Of a stretch of 5,822 nucleotides of DNA, positions 1 to 5,800 are shown piece by piece. The notes under the pieces are model-generated. The model worked only from the letters and a program-made list of their open reading frames with translations, did not search any database and had not been told where the DNA came from. The DNA is from Lachnospiraceae bacterium (GTDB taxonomy: Bacteria > Bacillota > Clostridia > Lachnospirales > Lachnospiraceae), in NCBI GenBank assembly GCA_024403585.1, contig JAKSRN010000122.1, positions 1 through 5,822 of the forward strand. The letters run 5' to 3'. Position 1 is the stretch's first letter. Every line of letters begins with the position of its first letter. The translations under genes and the position numbers were made by a program.

Positions 1-231
1 GATCTGGGAATCCAGAAGAAGGTGTATGTGATCAGTCATGATCTGACTACAGCGACCCTGCGTCTTCTGGAGAATGAAGATATCGATTTTTCTATTTCGC
101 AGAACATCTACATGCAGGGCTTTCAGCCACTGGTCATGCTGCAGGAGTACCTGGAAACAGGGGAGATCCCGGAGTATGAGGTGGATAAAACAGCCATGGA
201 GATCCTGTGCTGTGAACATTTTCATTCATAG
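1..231 (+). CDS. C-terminal fragment of a LacI-type sugar-binding regulator or related periplasmic-binding-fold protein (5' end outside window)
   Basis: Frame 1 is open from the first base to a TAG at 229-231, giving 76 residues of a protein whose start lies upstream of the window. The segment VYVISHDLT, then a helix (TATLRLLENEDID), then FSISQNIYMQGFQPLVMLQEYL, follows the last part of the type-1 periplasmic binding fold. In LacI-family effector domains and the related sugar-binding sensors this is a strand ending in a ligand-contacting acidic residue, a helix, then a 'x-I-x-Q-x-x-x-x-Q-G' strand-helix unit. The end (MEILCCEHFHS) resembles the final strand of such domains. The N-terminal part is missing, so a DNA-binding helix-turn-helix (LacI regulator) cannot be told from a signal peptide (ABC sugar-binding protein) or a sensor fusion. 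Family assignment is fairly sure, exact role is not. The gene is convergent with the efflux pump and ends just before a strong terminator. A GTG at 22-24 is internal, not a start. Confidence 0.66.
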   Translation, partial: DLGIQKKVYVISHDLTTATLRLLENEDIDFSISQNIYMQGFQPLVMLQEYLETGEIPEYEVDKTAMEILCCEHFHS

Positions 232-243
232 AATATTTCATAG

Positions 244-259
244 ACAGATGGTAATCTGT
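244..259 (+). repeat. Small perfect inverted repeat between the stop codon and the terminator
   Basis: ACAGAT (244-249) and ATCTGT (254-259) form a perfect 6-bp stem with a 4-base loop GGTA. It begins 12 bases after the stop codon of the upstream gene and sits just before the main terminator hairpin. It may be a minor 3'-end RNA hairpin or chance. No U-tract follows it, so it is not a terminator by itself. Confidence 0.3.
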
Positions 260-266
260 TATATGC

Positions 267-314
267 AAAACAGGGGAAGTGAAAACCATGATCGGTTTTC
301 ACTTCCCCTGTTTT
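267..314. terminator. Bidirectional intrinsic terminator between convergent genes
   Basis: A perfect inverted repeat has 21-bp arms at 267-287 and 294-314 and a 6-base loop (ATGATC, 288-293). Each arm carries a GC-rich core (CAGGGG / CCCCTG), with AAAA on the outer left end and TTTT on the outer right end. A U-run therefore follows the core in either transcription direction. The plus-strand gene ends at 231 and the minus-strand pump gene ends at 380, so the hairpin serves both convergent transcripts. No mismatch is seen in the stem. Confidence 0.93.
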
Positions 315-379
315 CTGTTTATGTAATCGCAACGAGTTCAGATACACACTCGCATGGATTTGGCTTTTTTTCTGCCGGA

Positions 380-3300
380 TCAGATGATCTCATCCATCAG
401 CTTCTGTTCCTCTGCATCCACCATCAGCTCATCGTCTGTTACAACGCGCAGGTCTTTTCTGCGGAGCAGGTCGTAGATACAAGGTACAACGAAGAGGGTA
501 AGCAGTGTTCCGTACAGGAGTCCTCCGATGGTAACGACAGCCATTGGCTGTACCATATCGGATCCCATGCCGGTTCCAAGAGCCATGGTCAGAAGGCCGA
601 GGATGGTGGTCAGAGCGGTCATAAGGATCGGACGCATACGGGTCTTTCCTGCTTCGATGATGGCTGCTTTCTTCTCCATACCGGAGATACGCAGCTGGTT
701 GATATAGTCAACAAGTACGATACCGTTGTTTACGATGATACCGCACAGCATTACGAAACCGATCATGGCGATGATGCTGACATCCATTCCGGTGAGCAGG
801 AGGGCCAGGAATCCGCCGGTAAATGCCAGCGGTACGGTGAACATAACGATGAACGGAGACAGCAGGGACTGGAACTGTGCCACCATGATCAGGTACATGA
901 AGAGGAGGGCCAGAGCAAGCATCAGCATGACATCGTTCATAGCATCTTTGATGGTGGTATCTTCACCGGCCATCTCTGCAGTGTAACCGTCCGGAATGCT
1001 GTAGGCATCCAGCTCTTTCTGGACTGCATCAGCAACCAGTGTGACGTTGTAGTCGTCTTCCAGCTGGGCGGAAACATTGATGTAACGGCTCTGTTTGTCT
1101 CTTCGGATGGTATCAAGTCCAAATCCGTCTGTAATCTCTGCGATCTTTTTCAGCTTCACCTTCTTGGTGGTGTTGTCCTTCATGGTTGCAGTGATCTTGA
1201 GATTTTCCATCTCCTCCCTGGTCAGTTCAGTAACCTTTTCATCCTCCAGTTTTACCGGATATTCATAGGTGTCAGTGGAGATGGTAGTTGCGGATCCTTT
1301 ATCAGCCAGCTTCTGCTGGATCTGCATATATACCTGGGCAACAGTAAGGTTATACTCGGCTGCCTTGGCTTTGTCTACGATGATGCGGACCTCTTCTTTG
1401 GCTTTGGTAAGTCCATTGTCCACGTCTTTGAGTCCTTCGGTGGAGGAGAGGATCTCGCCCACATCACTGGCGATCTTCTGCAGGGTATCCAGATCCTTTC
1501 CTTTGATCTGAATGGAGATACCGGAGGTTCCAAGGGCGGACATGTCCATGGAGGAGGCATTTGCCTCAATCTCACAATCCAGCTCGCTGGTCAGTTCCAG
1601 AATACGGTTTTCTAACTCTGCGCCTGTAAGTTCCTTGTCCTCCTTCAGGATCAGATAGAGAGAAGCAACCGTTTCGTCTTGTGAACCGCCGAAAAGGGAG
1701 ATGGAACTGCCGCCGCCGATCATGGCACCCACATCTTCTACATCTGAGATCGTAGCGATTCTGGCTGCCACGATATCGGTCATCTCTGCTGTATCTTCGA
1801 ATGAGGATCCTTCCGGCATGTGGACAGTAACACTGGCCTGGGTACTCTCCATGGATGGCATGTAAGTAAAGCCACGTGAAACTGCCAGGTAAGTAGATCC
1901 TAAGAAGAGGGCCAGAGCCCCTAAAAGTACCAGGATCTTTCCTTTCAGAATAGCAGGCATGATCTTCTCATACAGGTTTCCAAGGGCAGAAGAACTGATG
2001 CTGAAAGCATTCTTGCTGCGGCCCAGAAGACCGGCAGAAGCCATAGGAACGAAGGTAAGCGCGATGAAGAGGCTGGCAAGCAGAGAGTATGCAATCGTCA
2101 GTCCCATGTCTACAAAGAGCTGTCTTGTGATTCCGTCTGTAAATACGATCGGAAGGAATACACAGACTGTAGTAAGGGTAGACGCAAGGATCGCGCCGGT
2201 CATCTGACGGGCTCCCTGGACAGCGGCCTTACGGGCAGACATGCCAAGTCCCTTCAGACGATAGATATTTTCAATTACAACGATAGAGTTATCAACAAGC
2301 ATTCCGACACCAAGAGCCAGACCGGACAGGGAGATGATGTTCAGGGAGATACCTGAGAAGTACATCAGCACCACGGCTGTCATAACAGACAGAGGGATGG
2401 AGCAGGCAACGATTGCTGTCGGACGGATGTCACGCAGGAATACCAGAAGAACCAGGATCGCAAGAACAGCACCGTAAAGCAGGTTCTTGAGAACGGAATT
2501 TACAACGAAATCAATATAGATTCCCTGATCCATCAGGTTGGTGATCCTGAGATCCGGATCGTTTTCCTGAAGAGAAGCGAAGAAGTTATTGATCTTATCG
2601 GCAACGTCTCCTGTGGAGTAACCGGTCTGTTTCTGAATGGTCAGAAGCATTGCGTTGTGTCCGTTGATCTTCGCATAGACTTCACCGGAGTTGTCAATGA
2701 TCTGTACCTGAGCCACATCACTGAGGCGGATCGGATCGATTCCATCCAGACCCAGATCCATCAGGACTACGTCTTTTAAGTCTTTTTCATTCTTGAGGGA
2801 ATCACCTACACGAACCAGGTAGGATTTACCGTCTTCGGAAATATAACCTGCCGGCATGGAGAAGTTCTGTGCCACAAGAATCTGAGAGAGCATGTCTGCG
2901 GTGATGATATTTTTCAGATCAGCTGCTTCTAATGCAGATTTTTTCTGGTCTTTCAGAGTCTCTTTTCCGGTATCCAGCTGTGCCTGACCGGCTTCCACCT
3001 GCATCTGGCCCACAGAGATCTGAGCAGCACCCTGAGCCATACCTACAATAGCAGTGATCTGCTGTTTATTAAGCTCGGCAATGGCAGCTGTGAGTGTGGT
3101 CTTTCCGGAGGCAACCTGCTGAAGAGCAGTTTCCATCAGAGCGATTCCGCTTTCCAGCTGAGCTGCACCGTCATCGATCTGGGCAAGTCCCGCATCGATC
3201 TGGGCAATACCATTCTCCAGGGCAGCACGTGTTTCCGTATCATTATTCAGTTTTTCCAGCTCCTCAAGGGTGGAAGTCAGAAGCGTTTTTGTTCCTGCCA

Positions 3301-4504
3301 GCTGTGCCTGGGCAGCCAGTAGCTGATTGGTCAGGGACTCTGCATCTGAGAAATCCGTGATTCCCAGCTGAGCCAGAGATTCTGCAGCGAAAGCATACTG
3401 TTCTTTCAGACCCTGAAGCATTGCCTCTTCTTCCGGTGTACGGTCGGTTTTGGCTTCAAGAGCGGCAATGGCTGCTTTCAAACCGACGATCTGCTGGATC
3501 TGAGTCGGGTTTTCCAGCATGCCGTTGATGGCAGAAAGACCGGCATCAATCTGAGACAACTGGCTTTTCAGTTCTGCAATCTGGCCCGGAAGCTGGTTCA
3601 GAGAATCCAGATTATCCTGCAGTTGTGCACGCTGTGTAACCAGCTCGGCTCTCTTGCTTACAAGCTCTGTCTGAGCTGCCTTGGCCTCGGAGAGCTTTGC
3701 CTTCAGGTCAGCTTCGCCTTCCAGAAGGGACATCTGTCCATCGGCAATCTGGGCCTGGGCATTACCCAGCTGAGTACCGGCTTCTTCAGCACCGGAATTC
3801 AGCTGACTTTCACCATCGTCCAGTTTTTCCTTGCCGTCATCCAGCTCCTTCTGGGCTTTTTTCAGTTCTTTTTCTCCATCCAGGAATTTATCGGAGATCG
3901 CCTTCTGAACTTTTTCATTGGTCTCACTCAGAAGATCGTCTTTCAGTGTGACCAGAATGGTTTCCTCGATTCCACCGGAGGTGGATACGGAAGCGACACC
4001 CTCCAGACTCTCCAGGTCTCCGGAAAGCTCTTTCTCCACATATTCAGTGAGTTCCAGAGCACTGATTCCGTCCTTCTCCACAGCAGAGATCATGGTCGGC
4101 ATCATATTTGGATTCAGCTTCATGATAATAGGATTCTGGATCTTATCATCCCAGTTGCTGGTGATCTGGTCCAGTTTTTCACGCATCTCAAGACTGACAG
4201 AATCCATATTGGCTGTCTGGGCAAATTCCAGAATGACCATGGACATGTTCTCCTGAGAAACGGATTGTACGTTCTTGATATTGCTGACCGTAGCCATGGA
4301 CTGCTCCACCGGCTTGGTTACGGTTCCCTCTACTTCAGTTGGGCTGGCACCTGGATATGCGGTGATGACGATCGCATAAGGCAGGTTGATGTCCGGAAGA
4401 AGATCAGTGGTCATACGGGTAAAGGATACTACTCCGAGGACTATGATCAGGATCAGGCCAACCAGCACTGTATAGGGCTTTTTGACACTCCATTTTGATA
4501 ACAT
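380..4504 (-). CDS. RND-family (HAE1/AcrB-type) efflux permease with a large glycine-heptad coiled-coil insert
   Basis: Complete 1374-residue inner-membrane, probably proton-driven exporter; the substrate cannot be read from sequence. The usual RND plan is visible: TM1 about 10-28, first extracytoplasmic loop, TM2-TM6 about 672-824, TM7 about 855-875, second loop about 876-1188, TM8-TM12 about 1189-1346, and a hydrophilic tail. Family marks are TTDLLPDINLP near 32-42, YPGASPTEVE at 50-59, GVGMLVDNSIVVIENI at 732-747 in TM4, and IVNNGIVLVDYI in TM10. In TM4 the first relay aspartate is kept (D738) but the second is N739; the AcrB TM10 lysine position is N1259. Typical family length is about 1020-1050 residues; the excess is an insert at about 195-530. 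The ATG at 4502-4504 has AAAGGAG 7 bases upstream, and MLSKWSVKKP is a typical RND start. No adaptor or TolC gene adjoins it. Closest characterised type in Gram-positives is the SwrC/YerP-like pumps. Stop TGA at 380-382. Confidence 0.95.
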   Translation of the reverse strand: MLSKWSVKKPYTVLVGLILIIVLGVVSFTRMTTDLLPDINLPYAIVITAYPGASPTEVEGTVTKPVEQSMATVSNIKNVQSVSQENMSMVILEFAQTANMDSVSLEMREKLDQITSNWDDKIQNPIIMKLNPNMMPTMISAVEKDGISALELTEYVEKELSGDLESLEGVASVSTSGGIEETILVTLKDDLLSETNEKVQKAISDKFLDGEKELKKAQKELDDGKEKLDDGESQLNSGAEEAGTQLGNAQAQIADGQMSLLEGEADLKAKLSEAKAAQTELVSKRAELVTQRAQLQDNLDSLNQLPGQIAELKSQLSQIDAGLSAINGMLENPTQIQQIVGLKAAIAALEAKTDRTPEEEAMLQGLKEQYAFAAESLAQLGITDFSDAESLTNQLLAAQAQLAGTKTLLTSTLEELEKLNNDTETRAALENGIAQIDAGLAQIDDGAAQLESGIALMETALQQVASGKTTLTAAIAELNKQQITAIVGMAQGAAQISVGQMQVEAGQAQLDTGKETLKDQKKSALEAADLKNIITADMLSQILVAQNFSMPAGYISEDGKSYLVRVGDSLKNEKDLKDVVLMDLGLDGIDPIRLSDVAQVQIIDNSGEVYAKINGHNAMLLTIQKQTGYSTGDVADKINNFFASLQENDPDLRITNLMDQGIYIDFVVNSVLKNLLYGAVLAILVLLVFLRDIRPTAIVACSIPLSVMTAVVLMYFSGISLNIISLSGLALGVGMLVDNSIVVIENIYRLKGLGMSARKAAVQGARQMTGAILASTLTTVCVFLPIVFTDGITRQLFVDMGLTIAYSLLASLFIALTFVPMASAGLLGRSKNAFSISSSALGNLYEKIMPAILKGKILVLLGALALFLGSTYLAVSRGFTYMPSMESTQASVTVHMPEGSSFEDTAEMTDIVAARIATISDVEDVGAMIGGGSSISLFGGSQDETVASLYLILKEDKELTGAELENRILELTSELDCEIEANASSMDMSALGTSGISIQIKGKDLDTLQKIASDVGEILSSTEGLKDVDNGLTKAKEEVRIIVDKAKAAEYNLTVAQVYMQIQQKLADKGSATTISTDTYEYPVKLEDEKVTELTREEMENLKITATMKDNTTKKVKLKKIAEITDGFGLDTIRRDKQSRYINVSAQLEDDYNVTLVADAVQKELDAYSIPDGYTAEMAGEDTTIKDAMNDVMLMLALALLFMYLIMVAQFQSLLSPFIVMFTVPLAFTGGFLALLLTGMDVSIIAMIGFVMLCGIIVNNGIVLVDYINQLRISGMEKKAAIIEAGKTRMRPILMTALTTILGLLTMALGTGMGSDMVQPMAVVTIGGLLYGTLLTLFVVPCIYDLLRRKDLRVVTDDELMVDAEEQKLMDEII
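2915..3922 (-). other. Segment encoding the 336-residue extracytoplasmic coiled-coil insert of the RND pump
   Basis: This stretch encodes residues about 195-530. In AcrB the chain passes almost directly from the 'DLLN' strand end to the 'LTPVDV' helix; here DDLLSE (189-194) and IITADMLSQILVAQN (533-547) are the matching flanks. The insert is Ala/Gln/Leu/Glu/Lys-rich, with no cysteine and little aromatic content, as in long helices. Glycines recur every seven residues in several runs: 224, 231, 238; 256, 263; 432, 439, 446, 453, 467; and 492, 499, 506, 513. Typical units are QLESGIA and QLDTGKE. Breaks near 328-338 (GMLENPTQIQQ), 353-358 and 381-390 could be turns. Such Gly-heptads are known from YhgE/Pip proteins and resemble MmpL-type extracellular coiled coils. 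The exact boundaries are estimated by eye. Confidence 0.8.
3172..3207 (-). repeat. Direct repeat of one heptad unit within the pump insert
   Basis: CATCGATCTGGGCAA occurs at 3172-3186 and again at 3193-3207, identical over 15 bases with a 21-base offset, exactly seven codons. On the coding strand the copies encode the consecutive units IAQIDAG and LAQIDDG. DNA-level identity, not only protein-level similarity, suggests that heptads in the insert can grow or shrink by in-frame 21-bp duplication or slippage. Confidence 0.75.
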
Positions 4505-4511
4505 CTTTCTA

Positions 4512-4518
4512 CTCCTTT
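4512..4518 (-). promoter_or_regulatory. Ribosome binding site of the RND pump gene
   Basis: The plus strand reads CTCCTTT, so the transcript carries AAAGGAG 7 bases before the ATG at 4504-4502. This near-consensus Shine-Dalgarno fixes the start codon. Confidence 0.92.
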
Positions 4519-4528
4519 ATCTGTCTAT

Positions 4529-4552
4529 TTGGAGAAATGCATACATCTCCAA
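4529..4552. promoter_or_regulatory. Operator-like inverted repeat at the pump transcription start
   Basis: TTGGAGA (4529-4535) and TCTCCAA (4546-4552) form perfect 7-base arms around a 10-base A/T-rich centre. The repeat lies just downstream of the pump's -10 box, covering about +4 to +27 of the expected transcript and ending about 10 bases before the ribosome binding site. That is a common place for a repressor operator of the TetR or MarR kind. As RNA it would be a weak 7-bp hairpin, so a leader-structure role is the alternative. No regulator gene is seen in the window. Confidence 0.45.
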
Positions 4553-4562
4553 TTTAGGTCCC

Positions 4563-4571
4563 ATTATAGCA
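4563..4571 (-). promoter_or_regulatory. Extended -10 promoter of the RND pump gene
   Basis: Read on the minus strand, 4571-4563 is TGCTATAAT: a perfect TATAAT -10 hexamer preceded by TG at the extended -10 position. No good -35 hexamer is found 16-18 bases upstream (the stretch is CCTTCCGTCC-like), and the extended -10 can make up for this. Transcription should begin near 4556, giving a leader of about 50 bases. Confidence 0.72.
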
Positions 4572-4690
4572 GAAACAAGGGGACGGAAGGGCGAAAAACC
4601 AGGGCATTTAATCATTTTTTAAGATTTACGCAAATGGTCTATAAATGCTGGCTTTTTATGACTGTTCACGTCAAAAAGATCTGGGATTTT
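4572..4690. other. A/T-rich intergenic stretch with no clear feature
   Basis: This is the pump-proximal part of the 360-bp divergent intergenic region. It begins with a purine-rich block (about 4571-4599) and becomes A/T-rich with T-runs at 4615-4620. A TATAAA at 4640-4645 has no convincing -35 partner. I see no supported gene: the one open frame across the region would start at TTG with no ribosome binding site and would run through both promoters. Confidence 0.5.
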
Positions 4691-4722
4691 GGGAAAAATT
4701 CGGGAAAATTCGGGAAAAATAC
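4691..4722 (+). repeat. Three tandem GGGAAAAWTC units upstream of a TATAAT box
   Basis: GGGAAAAATTC (4691-4701), GGGAAAATTC (4702-4711) and GGGAAAAATAC (4712-4722) lie head to tail with a 10-11 base period, about one helical turn. The third copy abuts a TATAAT at 4723-4728. The phasing would put the same bases on one face of the DNA, which fits either a multi-site regulator target or an A-tract-bent upstream element. It may also be a simple slippage repeat. Confidence 0.6.
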
Positions 4723-4728
4723 TATAAT
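4723..4728 (+). promoter_or_regulatory. Possible distal promoter (-10 box) of the cysteine synthase-like gene
   Basis: A perfect TATAAT hexamer directly follows the tandem repeats. Upstream at 17-18 bases there is only TTCGGG or TCGGGA, a poor -35, and there is no TG extension. It would need an activator or be weak. It could instead be chance in A/T-rich DNA. Confidence 0.35.
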
Positions 4729-4751
4729 CCCGCGATTTACTATGATTTTTC

Positions 4752-4780
4752 TTCCTTATTGGAAAAACTTAGGGTATAAT
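4752..4780 (+). promoter_or_regulatory. Likely main promoter of the cysteine synthase-like gene
   Basis: A perfect TATAAT -10 lies at 4775-4780, with a weak TTCCTT -35 candidate at 4752-4757 and a 17-base spacer. Transcription would start near 4787, leaving a leader of about 78 bases before the ATG. The weak -35 suggests regulated rather than constitutive strong expression. A short TTCC-N5-GGAA inverted repeat (4752-4764) overlaps the -35 region and could be a regulator contact. Confidence 0.6.
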
Positions 4781-4793
4781 AGTAGACTAGAGC

Positions 4794-4836
4794 GCAGTGG
4801 CGGGTAAAAAATATGTGGAGTGTGGAATGCCGCTGC
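4794..4836 (+). promoter_or_regulatory. Leader hairpin upstream of the cysteine synthase-like gene
   Basis: GCAGTGGC (4794-4801) can pair with GCCGCTGC (4829-4836): eight pairs, one of them G-U, closing a 27-base A/G-rich loop. It would sit at the very 5' end of the predicted transcript, ending 12 bases before the ribosome binding site. It does not match any SAM riboswitch, T-box or other class I can recognise, and no terminator U-run follows. It may be a stabilising 5' structure, a translational control element, or chance. Confidence 0.4.
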
Positions 4837-4848
4837 ACGGAAAGAGTG

Positions 4849-4854
4849 AAAGGA
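4849..4854 (+). promoter_or_regulatory. Ribosome binding site of the cysteine synthase-like gene
   Basis: AAAGGA lies 10 bases before the ATG at 4865-4867. The spacing is slightly long but usable. This site and the typical family N-terminus (YDNVLEAIGYTPMIRL) support the start. Confidence 0.8.
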
Positions 4855-4864
4855 AACTGTTACT

Positions 4865-5800
4865 ATGATTTATGATAATGTACTGGAGGCGATCGGTTAT
4901 ACACCAATGATCCGCCTGCAGCATATGAACAAACCGGGCAATGCTGAGATCCTGGTGAAATTTGAGGGCCTGAATGTGGGAGGCTCCATTAAGACAAGAA
5001 CTGCCTATAACATGATCCTGGCAGCTGAGAAAGAGGGACTGATCGATCCTGCAACTACAACGATCGTAGAGCCGACCAGCGGAAATCAGGGAATCGGACT
5101 TTCCCTGGTAGGAGCGGTTAAAGGGTACAAGACTGTTATCGTAATGCCGGACTCTGTAAGTGAAGAGAGAAGAAAACTCTGTCGTCATTATGGCGCAGAG
5201 GTGATCCTGGTACACGATGCAGGTGACATTGGCAAATGCATCGACGAGTGTCTGCAGACTGCCCTTCGCATGGCAAAAGAGGATCCGAATGTCTTTGTTC
5301 CTCAGCAGTTTGAGAACCCGAACAACACAAAAGCCCACAAACATCACACCGCTCTGGAGATCCTGGAGCAGGTGGCTGGACCGATCGATGGCTTCTGCTC
5401 CGGCATCGGAACAGGCGGAACCATTACCGGTATCGGTGAGACTCTGAAGGCTATGAATCCGGACATGGAGATCTGGGCTGTAGAGCCTGAGAATGCCGCA
5501 ATCCTTGCAGGCGGCAACATCGGTACCCATATCCAGATGGGAATCGGCGACGGTGTCATCCCGGATATCCTGAATACAGAGATCTATGATTCTATCTACA
5601 TCGTAACAGATGAGGAAGCACTGCAGACTGCAAAAGATCTCTGCAAGAAAGAGGGTCTGATGTGTGGTATCTCCAGTGGTACCAATGTGGCCGCAGCTCT
5701 GAAGCTGGCTGAGAAATTAGGAGAGGGTAAGACTGTTGTAACTGTCCTTCCGGATACAGCAGAGAGATACTTCTCCACACCTCTCTTTGAGGGAGAGTAA
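4865..5800 (+). CDS. PLP-dependent cysteine synthase-family enzyme (CysK-like) with a variant substrate loop
   Basis: Complete 311-residue cytosolic fold-type II PLP enzyme, close to the family's usual length of about 305-325. CysK makes L-cysteine from O-acetylserine and sulfide. Visible features in order are the N-terminal IGYTPMIRL, the Schiff-base lysine K43 in GGSIKTRTA, the substrate loop TSGNQG at 71-76, ERRKL at 101-105, QQFENPNN at 147-154, the phosphate-binding loop GIGTGGTITG at 180-189, GISSG at 268-272 (S271 expected to meet the pyridine nitrogen), and the terminal PDTAERYFSTPLF. All PLP-binding marks are present, so it should be active. Unusual points: Q75 stands where characterised CysK proteins have the carboxylate-binding threonine of TSGNTG, HTALEI replaces the common TTGPEI, and PDTAERY replaces P-x-SGERY. 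Substrate may therefore differ (another activated serine, or cysteine/H2S chemistry), so I give no symbol. It is divergent from the pump, with TAA at 5798-5800. Confidence 0.92.
   Translation: MIYDNVLEAIGYTPMIRLQHMNKPGNAEILVKFEGLNVGGSIKTRTAYNMILAAEKEGLIDPATTTIVEPTSGNQGIGLSLVGAVKGYKTVIVMPDSVSEERRKLCRHYGAEVILVHDAGDIGKCIDECLQTALRMAKEDPNVFVPQQFENPNNTKAHKHHTALEILEQVAGPIDGFCSGIGTGGTITGIGETLKAMNPDMEIWAVEPENAAILAGGNIGTHIQMGIGDGVIPDILNTEIYDSIYIVTDEEALQTAKDLCKKEGLMCGISSGTNVAAALKLAEKLGEGKTVVTVLPDTAERYFSTPLFEGE

Noticed and set aside
74..1615. Open frame of 513 codons on the plus strand
   Set aside because: It is antisense to the conserved C-terminal half of the RND pump, runs through the terminator, is rich in His/Cys/Ser/Asp with no recognisable domain, and has no suitable ribosome binding site. 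It is a shadow of the pump's codon bias.
3623..4498. Open frame of 291 codons on the plus strand opposite the pump N-terminus
   Set aside because: It is antisense to clear RND sequence and coiled-coil codons; the composition is that of a mirror frame and no domain is visible.
4640..4645. TATAAA as a further plus-strand promoter
   Set aside because: No acceptable -35 at 16-18 bases and no gene start nearby; expected by chance in A/T-rich DNA.
4745..4766. Possible CymR-type (cysteine repressor) site near ATTGGAAAA
   Set aside because: Only the ATnGGAA core fits my memory of the Bacillus consensus; the other half (TAA and following A/T positions) does not match. It is too weak to call.
4529..4807. 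92-codon open frame in the divergent intergenic region
   Set aside because: It starts at TTG without a Shine-Dalgarno, crosses both promoters and the tandem repeat, and has odd composition with no recognisable motif.
4781..4864. SAM riboswitch or T-box in the leader of the cysteine synthase-like gene
   Set aside because: No SAM-box start, no T-box TGG-N-ACC-GCG element and no terminator stem; the leader is also too short for either.
4787..5530. Open frame of 247 codons on the minus strand over the cysteine synthase-like gene
   Set aside because: It is fully antisense to conserved PLP-enzyme motifs, with no family resemblance and no ribosome binding site.
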